From positions 1 through 40,093 of the forward strand of contig JARKOV010000138.1 in NCBI GenBank assembly GCA_029975965.1: DNA of 40,093 nucleotides. The letters run 5' to 3'. The notes under the pieces were generated by a model, which saw only the letters and a program-made list of their open reading frames with translations, did no database searches and was not told the DNA's origin. The DNA is from Anaerolinea sp. GTDB taxonomy: Bacteria; Chloroflexota; Anaerolineae; Anaerolineales; Anaerolineaceae. The translations under genes were made by a program, and so were the position numbers. Position 1 is the first letter of the stretch, and every line of letters starts with the position of its first letter. Of the stretch, positions 34,713 to 40,093 are shown in pieces.

Positions 34713-34828
34713 AGCCAGATTATACCCGCTTCGCGACCCCGGTGAAACCGGGTGGGCGCGCTGGTTGCCGGGTTACGAAAGATATGGCAAAATCGGGCTT
34801 GCGCATCGCCATCACCACATGCCGTGCC

Positions 34829-34917
34829 CGACGGAAGGATTGTGTAGCAATTATTCTGTAAATGTGGGCTTCACCCCAACATGTTACAGAAATTAAATTA
34901 CACAATCGACGGAAGGA
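34829..34917 (+). mobile_element. MITE-like palindromic insertion with 11-bp flanking repeat
   Basis: An 11-bp direct repeat, CGACGGAAGGA, lies at 34829-34839 and 34907-34917. Between them is a 67-68 bp sequence with terminal inverted repeats (GATTGTGTA at 34838-34846, TACACAATC at 34899-34907) and inner ones (TTCTGTAA 34854-34861, TTACAGAA 34884-34891), plus a partly paired core around GGGCTTCACCCC. It is AT-rich and has no coding capacity for a transposase. The direct repeat reads as a target-site duplication. It duplicates the Shine-Dalgarno of the thioredoxin gene and puts a stem-loop ahead of it. Confidence 0.75.
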
Positions 34918-34923
34918 GTCCAC

Positions 34924-35442
34924 ATGCCGACTTTAGAGTTTGGAAAGCCCGCCCCGGAGTTTTCGTTGCCGGATATAGAGGGTGCCCAGGTTTGTCTGCA
35001 AGACTTCCACGGCCGGTTGTTGCTGGTCAACTTCTGGTCGAGTGAATGCCCGTGGGTCGAGCGCGCCGACGAGATGCTGCGCGAGTGGATGGCCACGTGG
35101 GGAGAAGCAGTGGCGTGGGTGAGCATTGCTTGCAATGCCAACGAGCCACTCGAGGAGATCCGCCGGGCAGCCCAAGCACGGCATGTGCCCCAGGTGCTGC
35201 TCGATCCGCAGCAGCAGGTGGCGGATGCGTTTGGGGCGTTGACCACGCCGCACATTTTCGTGATCGACGCCCAGGGGGTGGTGCGGTTCAACGGCGCGAT
35301 CGACGACACCACCTTCCGCCAGCGCACCCCCACCCGCCACTACGCTTTCGAGGCGGTGCAGGCGCTGCTTAACGGAGAAGCGCCTCCGGTGCCCGAGGCT
35401 GCTCCGTACGGCTGCTCGATTGTGCGCTTTCGCATGGATTAA
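34924..35442 (+). CDS. Thioredoxin-fold redox protein (TlpA/AhpC-TSA like), single-Cys motif
   Basis: A 172-residue cytoplasmic thioredoxin-fold protein. It starts with GKPAPEFSLPDIEG, followed by the redox site VNFWSSECPWVERADEM (near residue 45). The site holds one Cys followed by Pro (CPWV) and no resolving CxxC Cys, so the CPxV form resembles peroxiredoxin-like or thiol-oxidoreductase variants. TTPHIFVIDAQGVVRFNGAIDD is the classic later segment with the cis-Pro, and a further Cys lies near the C-terminus (GCSIV). The ATG has GGAAGGAG 5 nt upstream; the MITE-like insertion sits directly before it. Confidence 0.85.
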   Translation: MPTLEFGKPAPEFSLPDIEGAQVCLQDFHGRLLLVNFWSSECPWVERADEMLREWMATWGEAVAWVSIACNANEPLEEIRRAAQARHVPQVLLDPQQQVADAFGALTTPHIFVIDAQGVVRFNGAIDDTTFRQRTPTRHYAFEAVQALLNGEAPPVPEAAPYGCSIVRFRMD

Positions 35443-35445
35443 CGG

Positions 35446-35477
35446 AAAACCCTGCCGCGGCCGCCGGCGAGGGCTTT
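35446..35477. terminator. Bidirectional terminator between convergent genes
   Basis: CCCTGCCG (35450-35457) pairs with CGGC-G-AGGG (35465-35473) with one bulged base. AAAA precedes and CTTT follows, giving short T-runs on both strands. It separates the thioredoxin-like (+) and HTH (-) genes. Confidence 0.55.
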
Positions 35478-35490
35478 GCGCGGGGACGAA

Positions 35491-36045
35491 TCAGGCTGGA
35501 CCGGAGCGCGACTTCCCGGCCAGCGCCTTGAGCAGGTCGTCTACGCCAATGCCCGGTTGATCGACGGAAGAAAGTATGCCTTGCAGGGCATCCGGGTCCG
35601 CCTGTCCCAGCGTCTCGAGCAGGCCTGCCAGCCGGCTCTGGTCCGCGTCGGCGCGGTCGCCGGAAGCGCCGGCCAGGCTCTGAACCAGCCCCAATACCCC
35701 CGCCTGACCGGAACGTTTGGAAAGCAGCAGCTTCTCGATGAGCTGGTAGATCTCCGCAATCAGCGGCTCGCTGGCTTTTTTCTTCCGCGTCGATTTGCGC
35801 ATGGTCTTGGGCTTGGTCTTTTTCGTGGAAGGGGCGGTTTTTTTTGGTTTAGCCCGCGGTGTGGGCCTGGCCTGGGTGGCTTTGCGCAGTTTTGCCCGGG
35901 GGAGCGACTCGGCGGGGATCAGCCAGCTCCCGTTGGGCGCCTTGAATGCGCCCTCTATGGCGCCGTCTCTGATCATCGCCCGTATGCGTTCGGGGGTGAC
36001 CCCCAGTTTCTTGGCGGCTTCACTGACGCTCAGGTAATCGGCCAT
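35491..36045 (-). CDS. Excisionase-type HTH protein with lysine-rich histone-H1-like linker
   Basis: A 184-residue protein. Residues 1-50 are an excisionase/MerR-like HTH (YLSVSEAAKKLGVTPERIRAM, given by its ends; then GAIEGAFKAPNGSWLIPAES). Residues 52-92 are a Lys/Ala/Pro-rich basic stretch (KPKKTAPSTKKTKPKT), similar to histone H1 tails. Residues 95-184 are a helical region, with a low-complexity Gly/Ala/Asp middle. ATG 36045 has GGGAGGATGGAG upstream. A TATAAT on the minus strand (36091-36086) could drive it. It is probably a DNA-binding protein, perhaps nucleoid associated; no phage genes lie around it. Confidence 0.75.
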   Translation of the reverse strand: MADYLSVSEAAKKLGVTPERIRAMIRDGAIEGAFKAPNGSWLIPAESLPRAKLRKATQARPTPRAKPKKTAPSTKKTKPKTMRKSTRKKKASEPLIAEIYQLIEKLLLSKRSGQAGVLGLVQSLAGASGDRADADQSRLAGLLETLGQADPDALQGILSSVDQPGIGVDDLLKALAGKSRSGPA

Positions 36046-36118
36046 GCTCCATCCTCCCGGCAGGTGATTTGGCTTGCCTGACTCGATTATACCGGGTTCG
36101 CAGGCGGGTTAAACGCAC

Positions 36119-36151
36119 AACCCACCCCGGATGGATCGCGCGGGGTGGGTT
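36119..36151. terminator. 11-bp GC-rich hairpin terminator
   Basis: AACCCACCCCG (36119-36129) pairs with CGGGGTGGGTT (36141-36151) around an 11-nt loop. It follows the membrane-protein gene on the minus strand by about 23 nt. There is no long T-run. Confidence 0.55.
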
Positions 36152-36173
36152 GGATATTGTTGACCGGTTTTGC

Positions 36174-37136
36174 CTATGGCGCGCTGACCACCTCAACCGG
36201 CACAACCGGGGCTGAAGGGCCGGGTCGCCCGGTCAGGCGGCGGAAGGTGAGCGCCCACGAAGTGCCGATGTAGGTGGTGACGATGCCGTTGAGCACGATC
36301 GCGATCGGGATGTAGAGGCAGACCAGCACCAGGCTGGCGATCCCGCCGGCCATCCATTCTGCGCCGGAGCTGATGATCAACTGTCCGACGAGGGGCAGAA
36401 TCGCCAGGAAAACCGGCAGCGCGATGAGGAAGCGGACGATGCCGCCGCCGATGCCCAGGATGAGGAACATGACCGTCTGCGAGGCAAGGTTGGCGCGGAA
36501 GACTTCCCAACCGCGCTTGAGGCCCTCGATCAGGCCGAGGTCTTCACAGGTGATCGCGACGGTGGCCTGCTCAACGATGATCGAGACCGCCCAGGCAAGC
36601 GGGACGAGCAAGCAGCAGAGCAAGAGGAACAGGGGTCCCAGGCAGATCAAAGCGATTCCAGCGGTCAACACGGTGAAGGCGATGCCGGGAACGGTGATCA
36701 GCAAGAAGAAGGCGATCCAAAGGACAAAGATGAGCACGTTGAGGCCAAAGACCCGCCAGAAGTAGCGCCCGCTTTCCGCGAACAGGCGGCCAAAGGTCAG
36801 TTTGGGCGCATTTTCGTCGGCCTGCCAGGCGCCGCGGGCCAACCCGATGCGACCGAAGGTGCTCAAAACGATCACCACGACGATGAGCAGCAGCAAGGCG
36901 ATCGCCAGCAAGACGAAAATCCACCAATTCTGCTCGAACCAGGCTTCGACCTGGTACGCCGGGATGTTGTAATTGCCGAAATTGAAGCTCTGGTCATCGC
37001 TTCCAAACCGGTACTGGGGGTTACCACTGCCACCCCCGCTGCCACTGCCCAGGCCGGCCAGGATGCCGAAAATCCACAACACTTTGTGCTTCCAGATGAT
37101 CTGCCAGGCACGGGATAAGACTTCGCCGAAATTCAT
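36174..37136 (-). CDS. Polytopic membrane protein of unknown function
   Basis: A 320-residue protein. A short amphipathic N-terminus (MNFGEVLSRAWQIIWKHKVLW) leads into a first membrane segment, a Gly/Ser-rich loop (about 29-66), and then about five membrane segments between 70 and 300. The segment FGRIGLARGAWQADENAP and the later EQATVAITCEDLGLIEGLKRGWEVFRAN are in the style of uncharacterised DUF-type membrane proteins with repeated 'W..f' helices. ATG 37136 has GGGAGG 6-7 nt upstream. No catalytic motif is seen. Confidence 0.75.
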   Translation of the reverse strand: MNFGEVLSRAWQIIWKHKVLWIFGILAGLGSGSGGGSGNPQYRFGSDDQSFNFGNYNIPAYQVEAWFEQNWWIFVLLAIALLLLIVVVIVLSTFGRIGLARGAWQADENAPKLTFGRLFAESGRYFWRVFGLNVLIFVLWIAFFLLITVPGIAFTVLTAGIALICLGPLFLLLCCLLVPLAWAVSIIVEQATVAITCEDLGLIEGLKRGWEVFRANLASQTVMFLILGIGGGIVRFLIALPVFLAILPLVGQLIISSGAEWMAGGIASLVLVCLYIPIAIVLNGIVTTYIGTSWALTFRRLTGRPGPSAPVVPVEVVSAP

Positions 37137-37263
37137 TTGCAGCCTCCCAAGATAGTCGATGAGTGATGAAGTCGATGAGGAATAAGAAAAGGATCAGCAG
37201 GTGTAGTTACCATGCGAACGCACCGGTTGACTCGTTGACGCATCACTTTACTACCATATACGT
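37137..37263. other. Gap with heptamer-like repeat
   Basis: The first 50 nt contain a degenerate GATGAGT/GATGAAG/GATGAGG sequence (about 37155-37185), in the style of the heptamers at 17299-17459. The rest, up to the guaA stop, shows no gene. Confidence 0.35.
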
Positions 37264-38820
37264 CTATTCCCATTCGATGGTTGCGGGCGGTTTGCTGGTG
37301 ATGTCGTAGGTGACGCGGTTGATGCCTTTGACCTCGTTGACGATGCGGTTAGCCACTTTTGCCAGCAGGTCGAGGGGCAGGCGCGCCCAGTCGGCGGTCA
37401 TGAAGTCTTCGGTGGTGACGGCGCGCAGCACGACGGCTTCCTGGTAGGTGCGCGAATCGCCCATCACCCCCACCGAGCGCACCGGGAGCAACACGGCAAA
37501 GGCCTGGGCAATCTGCCCCGCTTCGCCGGCCAGGCGCTGGTTGAGCAATCCGGCGGCCTGCAGCTCGCCGGTGAAGATGGCGTCGGCGGCGCGCAGGCGC
37601 TCCAGGCGCTCCCAGGTGATCTCGCCCAGGCAGCGCACCGCCAGCCCTGGGCCGGGGAACGGTTGCCGCCAGACCAGCTCGGCCGGCAGCCCAAGCGCTT
37701 CTCCGACGGCGCGCACCTCGTCTTTGAACAGGTAGCGCAGCGGCTCGACCAGCTCGAACTGCATGTCGGGGGGTAACCCGCCCACGTTGTGGTGGCTCTT
37801 GATTTTCTGGGCCTTGCTGCGGTCCGGTCCGCTCGACTCGACCACGTCGGGGTAGATGGTGCCCTGCACGAGGAAGGGCGGGTGACCCAAGCGGCGCGCC
37901 TCCACCTCGAACAGGCGGATGAACGTCTCGCCGATGATGCGCCGCTTCTGCTCCGGATCGGTGACGCCCTCCAGGCGCGAGAGGAAATCTTCGATGGCGT
38001 TGACCGTGACCAGCTCGACGCCCAGGTTCTGGCGGAAGGCGCGCTCGACTTGCTCGCGCTCGTTCAGGCGCAGCATACCCGTGTCGACGAAGACCGCCGA
38101 AAGCTGATCGCCGACGGCGCGGTGCACCAGGGCGGCGGCGACGCTCGAATCGACCCCCCCGCTGACCGCAGCCAGCACGCGCTTTCCTCCAACCTGGCGC
38201 TGGATGCGCTCGACGCCATCGGCGATGATCGAGGCGGGCGTCCAATCCTGGCGCGCGCCGCAGATGTCGACGATGAAGCGGCGCAAGATCTCCTTGCCGC
38301 CCGGCGTGTGGCGCACCTCGGGGTGGAATTGCAGACCCACGGTGCGTCCATCTGGGCTGCTCATCGCGGCAAACGGGCTGTTAGAGGAGGCGGCGATCGC
38401 CTCAAAACCGGGGGGAAGGGCGTCGATGCGGTCGCCGTGCGACATCCACACCGGGTGGTTGCCCGCCGGGATGAGCCGGTTTTCTTTCAGAGTGCGCACC
38501 TCGGCCGGTCCGTATTCGCGCTCGGCGGAGGCGGCCACCCGCCCGCCCAGCGCGTGGGTGATGAGCTGCATGCCGTAGCAGATCCCCAGGAGGGGTAGGC
38601 CGGATTCGAGCACGTAGGGCGGCATGGAAGGCGCGCCGGCTTCGTAGACCGAAGACGGCCCGCCGGAAAGGATGATGCCCCTGGGTCGCAGGGCGAGCAC
38701 ACGCTCTGCTGGCGTGTCCCAGGGAAGCAGCTCGGAATAGACGCTCAATTCGCGCACCCGGCGGGCGATCAGTTGGGTGTATTGCGAGCCGAAATCCAGG
38801 ATGGCGATGGTGTCGGGCAT
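37264..38820 (-). CDS. guaA: GMP synthase (glutamine-hydrolysing)
   Basis: A 518-residue enzyme that aminates XMP to GMP using glutamine and ATP. The class I glutamine amidotransferase domain (1-190) has its nucleophile C81 (GICYGMQ) with H166 and E168 (QFHPEV). The ATP-pyrophosphatase P-loop is SGGVDSS (220-226). The C-terminal dimerisation domain ends in [16 protein letters not shown], the family's conserved end. It follows xpt after 8 nt in the same operon. No Shine-Dalgarno precedes ATG 38820, so ribosomes probably reinitiate after xpt. Confidence 0.97.
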   Translation of the reverse strand: MPDTIAILDFGSQYTQLIARRVRELSVYSELLPWDTPAERVLALRPRGIILSGGPSSVYEAGAPSMPPYVLESGLPLLGICYGMQLITHALGGRVAASAEREYGPAEVRTLKENRLIPAGNHPVWMSHGDRIDALPPGFEAIAASSNSPFAAMSSPDGRTVGLQFHPEVRHTPGGKEILRRFIVDICGARQDWTPASIIADGVERIQRQVGGKRVLAAVSGGVDSSVAAALVHRAVGDQLSAVFVDTGMLRLNEREQVERAFRQNLGVELVTVNAIEDFLSRLEGVTDPEQKRRIIGETFIRLFEVEARRLGHPPFLVQGTIYPDVVESSGPDRSKAQKIKSHHNVGGLPPDMQFELVEPLRYLFKDEVRAVGEALGLPAELVWRQPFPGPGLAVRCLGEITWERLERLRAADAIFTGELQAAGLLNQRLAGEAGQIAQAFAVLLPVRSVGVMGDSRTYQEAVVLRAVTTEDFMTADWARLPLDLLAKVANRIVNEVKGINRVTYDITSKPPATIEWE

Positions 38821-38828
38821 GGGGGAGG

Positions 38829-39401
38829 TCAGTCGGCCAGGTAGATGCCGGTCTCGTCCATGCGGGTGATCACCGCCAACGAGTGGATGGGGATGTTGAG
38901 GTGCGCCAGCGCCTGGCGCCCGCCCTCGAAGCTCTTTTCGATCAAGGTGCCGATGCCGACCACCTCAGACCCGGCGGCTTGCGCCAGGCGCACCAGCCCC
39001 AGGATGGTCGAGCCGGAGGCGAGGAAATCGTCGATGATCAGCACCCGCTCGCCGCTGGACAGGTATTCCGGCGAGACGATCAACTCGATCATGCGCCCTT
39101 TGGTGTGGGAGGGAGCCACGGTGAGGTAGACGGTGTCGGGCATGGTCACCGGTTTGGACTTGCGCGCGTACACCACCGGCAGGTTCAGGTATTTCCCAGT
39201 CATCAATGCGGGGGCGATGCCGGAGATCTCGGCAGTCAGGATGCGCGTCGCGCCGATGCCGGCAAACAGGCGGGCGAATTCTTTCCCACAGGCCTCCATC
39301 ATCTCCGGGTCGACCTGGTGGTTGATGAAGTTGTCCACCTTGAGAATACCATTGCCGAGGTTTCTGCCGTCACGCAGAATACGCTGTTTCAAGATATCCA
39401 T
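38829..39401 (-). CDS. xpt: Xanthine phosphoribosyltransferase
   Basis: A 190-residue purine salvage enzyme that makes XMP from xanthine and PRPP. The N-terminal [11 protein letters not shown] and the PRPP-binding motif [14 protein letters not shown] (about 119-132) are typical, with [10 protein letters not shown] as the central hood. The product is the substrate of GuaA, encoded 8 nt downstream, which makes this a xanthine-to-GMP operon. The ATG has GAGGTGAG 4 nt upstream. The leader contains a terminator-like hairpin and a small ORF, suggesting regulation by attenuation. Confidence 0.96.
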   Translation of the reverse strand: MDILKQRILRDGRNLGNGILKVDNFINHQVDPEMMEACGKEFARLFAGIGATRILTAEISGIAPALMTGKYLNLPVVYARKSKPVTMPDTVYLTVAPSHTKGRMIELIVSPEYLSSGERVLIIDDFLASGSTILGLVRLAQAAGSEVVGIGTLIEKSFEGGRQALAHLNIPIHSLAVITRMDETGIYLAD

Positions 39402-39426
39402 TGACTCACCTCATAGGTAGGTTCAG

Positions 39427-39465
39427 AAAAAAACCACGACTCTGAGGCGCCAGGCCTCAAAATCG
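39427..39465 (-). terminator. Intrinsic terminator in the xpt-guaA leader
   Basis: On the minus strand a 12-bp stem (39465-39454 with 39448-39437, two G-U pairs, 5-nt loop) is followed by GTGG and seven T's (39433-39427). It lies 25 nt before the xpt start and would stop transcription of the operon unless antiterminated. The position is that of a riboswitch or leader-peptide expression platform. Confidence 0.75.
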
Positions 39466-39501
39466 GTGATTGACCCATCGCGGCTGCACAGGTAGATTCA
39501 T
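39457..39501 (-). CDS. 14-codon leader ORF ending in the terminator stem
   Basis: ATG 39501 encodes MNLPVQPRWVNHRF, and the TGA (39459-39457) lies inside the 5' arm of the terminator. A GATACT -10-like box (39515-39510) is 8 nt upstream, so the transcript may begin at or near this ATG. A ribosome translating to the stop would cover the 5' arm and prevent the hairpin. This is a structural inference. Coding status is unproven. Confidence 0.4.
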   Translation of the reverse strand: MNLPVQPRWVNHRF

Positions 39502-39520
39502 TTTACTATAGTATCCATGA

Positions 39521-39526
39521 TAGAAT
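39521..39526 (+). promoter_or_regulatory. -10-like box of maf
   Basis: TAGAAT lies 9 nt before the maf ATG at 39536. The distance predicts a 5' leader of a few bases at most. It overlaps the xpt control region on the other strand. Confidence 0.4.
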
Positions 39527-39535
39527 CACGGCTGA

Positions 39536-40093
39536 ATGGTCGTTTCGAAGCTATGGCTGGCAAGCAATTCTCCCCGCAGGCGCGAGCTGCTCGCCCTGAC
39601 TGGGCTTGAGTACGTGATTCGCCCGACCCGGCTCGATGAGACCCCGTTGAGGGGCGAAACCCCTTCCATCTATGTGCGGCGGCTCGCGGAGGAAAAATCG
39701 CGCGCTGCCGGTCAGTCCGCTTCGCCCGGCGTGCTGGTGTTGGGCGCCGACACCACCGTCGCCGACGGAGACGACATCCTGGGCAAACCGGAAGGCGCGG
39801 ACGAGGCGCGGGAGATGCTGCGCCGGTTGCGCAATAAGATCCACCGGGTCTTCACGGCGGTGTCGCTGTACGACCCAGGCAGCGGGGCGCAGGTCAGCGA
39901 AGTGTGCGCCACCCAGGTGCCCATGCGCGATTATACGGATGAGGAAATCGAGGCCTATGTGGCTTCGGGCGATCCGCTGGACAAAGCCGGTGCCTATGCC
40001 ATTCAGCACGCGCAATTCAGACCGGTCCCGGCGTTGTCGGGTTGCTATGCCAGCGTGATGGGCCTTCCGTTGTGCCACCTGGCGCGAGCGTTG
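39536..40093 (+). CDS. maf: Maf family nucleotide pyrophosphatase (3' end cut by window)
   Basis: 186 codons are visible and the frame is open to the window edge. Maf proteins hydrolyse non-canonical or excess nucleoside triphosphates, such as dTTP, UTP or modified CTP, to monophosphates. The N-terminal motif LASNSPRRRELLALTGL (8-24) is diagnostic. GADTTVADGDDILGKPEG (the acidic metal site), RLRNKIHRVFTAVSLY, the middle YTDEEIEAYVASGDPLDKAGAYAIQ (given by its ends) and the late SGCYASVMGLPL complete the fold. The start ATG has no Shine-Dalgarno and a -10-like box 9 nt upstream. It is divergent from xpt. Confidence 0.95.
   Translation, partial: MVVSKLWLASNSPRRRELLALTGLEYVIRPTRLDETPLRGETPSIYVRRLAEEKSRAAGQSASPGVLVLGADTTVADGDDILGKPEGADEAREMLRRLRNKIHRVFTAVSLYDPGSGAQVSEVCATQVPMRDYTDEEIEAYVASGDPLDKAGAYAIQHAQFRPVPALSGCYASVMGLPLCHLARAL

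Overview
The window looks like a chromosomal segment of a GC-rich bacterium of the Chloroflexota, most likely class Anaerolineae. This rests on gene content, not on a marker gene: Pro/Thr-rich lipoproteins, a large divergent class A PBP-like protein, a Roadblock/V4R/response-regulator operon, a DUF348-G5-3D protein next to rsmA, MenA, and many promoters whose -10 box lies 6-7 nt from the start codon. There is no rRNA, no tRNA that I can recognise, no CRISPR array and no prophage. It is mostly ordinary chromosome, with small mobile and repeat insertions between genes.

Layout. 1-349: intergenic hairpins, then a leader mini-ORF. 350-3149 (+): cell-wall protein (DUF348/G5/3D), rsmA and a chloramphenicol-phosphotransferase-like kinase, all overlapping. 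3212-5847 (-): operon of Roadblock/LC7, V4R, response regulator with degenerate GGDEF, and a DPM1-like glycosyltransferase. 5992-8675 (+): SsuABC/NMT1-type ABC importer behind a 19-codon upstream ORF. 8736-10163 (+): membrane protein with a BNR-like insert, overlapping tail to tail with menA (10144-11043, -). 11342-13546 (+): leader mini-ORF, thiolase, extended SDR. 13549-15192 (-): moaA and a LysE-type exporter. 15336-18222 (+): consensus promoter, palindromic operator, membrane protein, winged-helix regulator, ABC-2 ATPase and permease, with inverted heptanucleotide arrays between the last two. 18297-19568 (+): DUF4038/GH140-like hydrolase. 19575-24288 (-): TPR membrane protein and a PBP1-like protein that has lost its catalytic motifs. 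24415-25377 (+): LysM lipoprotein, ending in a strong bidirectional terminator. 25430-31524 (-): HAD hydrolase, 2-hydroxyacid dehydrogenase, CoA-transferase beta and alpha subunits split by a 719-bp AT-rich element, a small membrane protein, and P5C dehydrogenase. 31804-33090 (+): phosphodiesterase/phosphatase. 33280-34712 (-): DUF3298-like lipoprotein and an ICMT-like membrane methyltransferase. 34829-35442 (+): a MITE-like insertion in the leader of a thioredoxin-fold protein. 35491-37136 (-): HTH/lysine-rich protein and a membrane protein. 37264-39501 (-): xpt-guaA purine operon behind an attenuator-like leader. 39536 to the end (+): maf, cut by the window edge.

The genes cover purine salvage and GMP synthesis (xpt, guaA), nucleotide quality control (maf), rRNA dimethylation (rsmA), menaquinone (menA), molybdenum cofactor (moaA), acyl-CoA and amino-acid catabolism (thiolase, CoA-transferase, P5CDH) and envelope functions.

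The strongest second-look items are: (1) a 719-bp element with 28-bp imperfect terminal inverted repeats, 86-bp tandem repeats and a GxxExxY/PD-(D/E)xK gene, sitting exactly between the two CoA-transferase genes; (2) a 67-68 bp palindromic MITE-like insertion flanked by an 11-bp direct repeat that duplicates a Shine-Dalgarno region; (3) recurrent leaderless-type starts, some of which open mini-ORFs overlapping the true gene start; (4) a leader ORF ending inside a terminator stem ahead of xpt-guaA; (5) a full-length PBP with both active sites degraded; (6) head-to-head heptamer arrays inside an ABC transporter operon.
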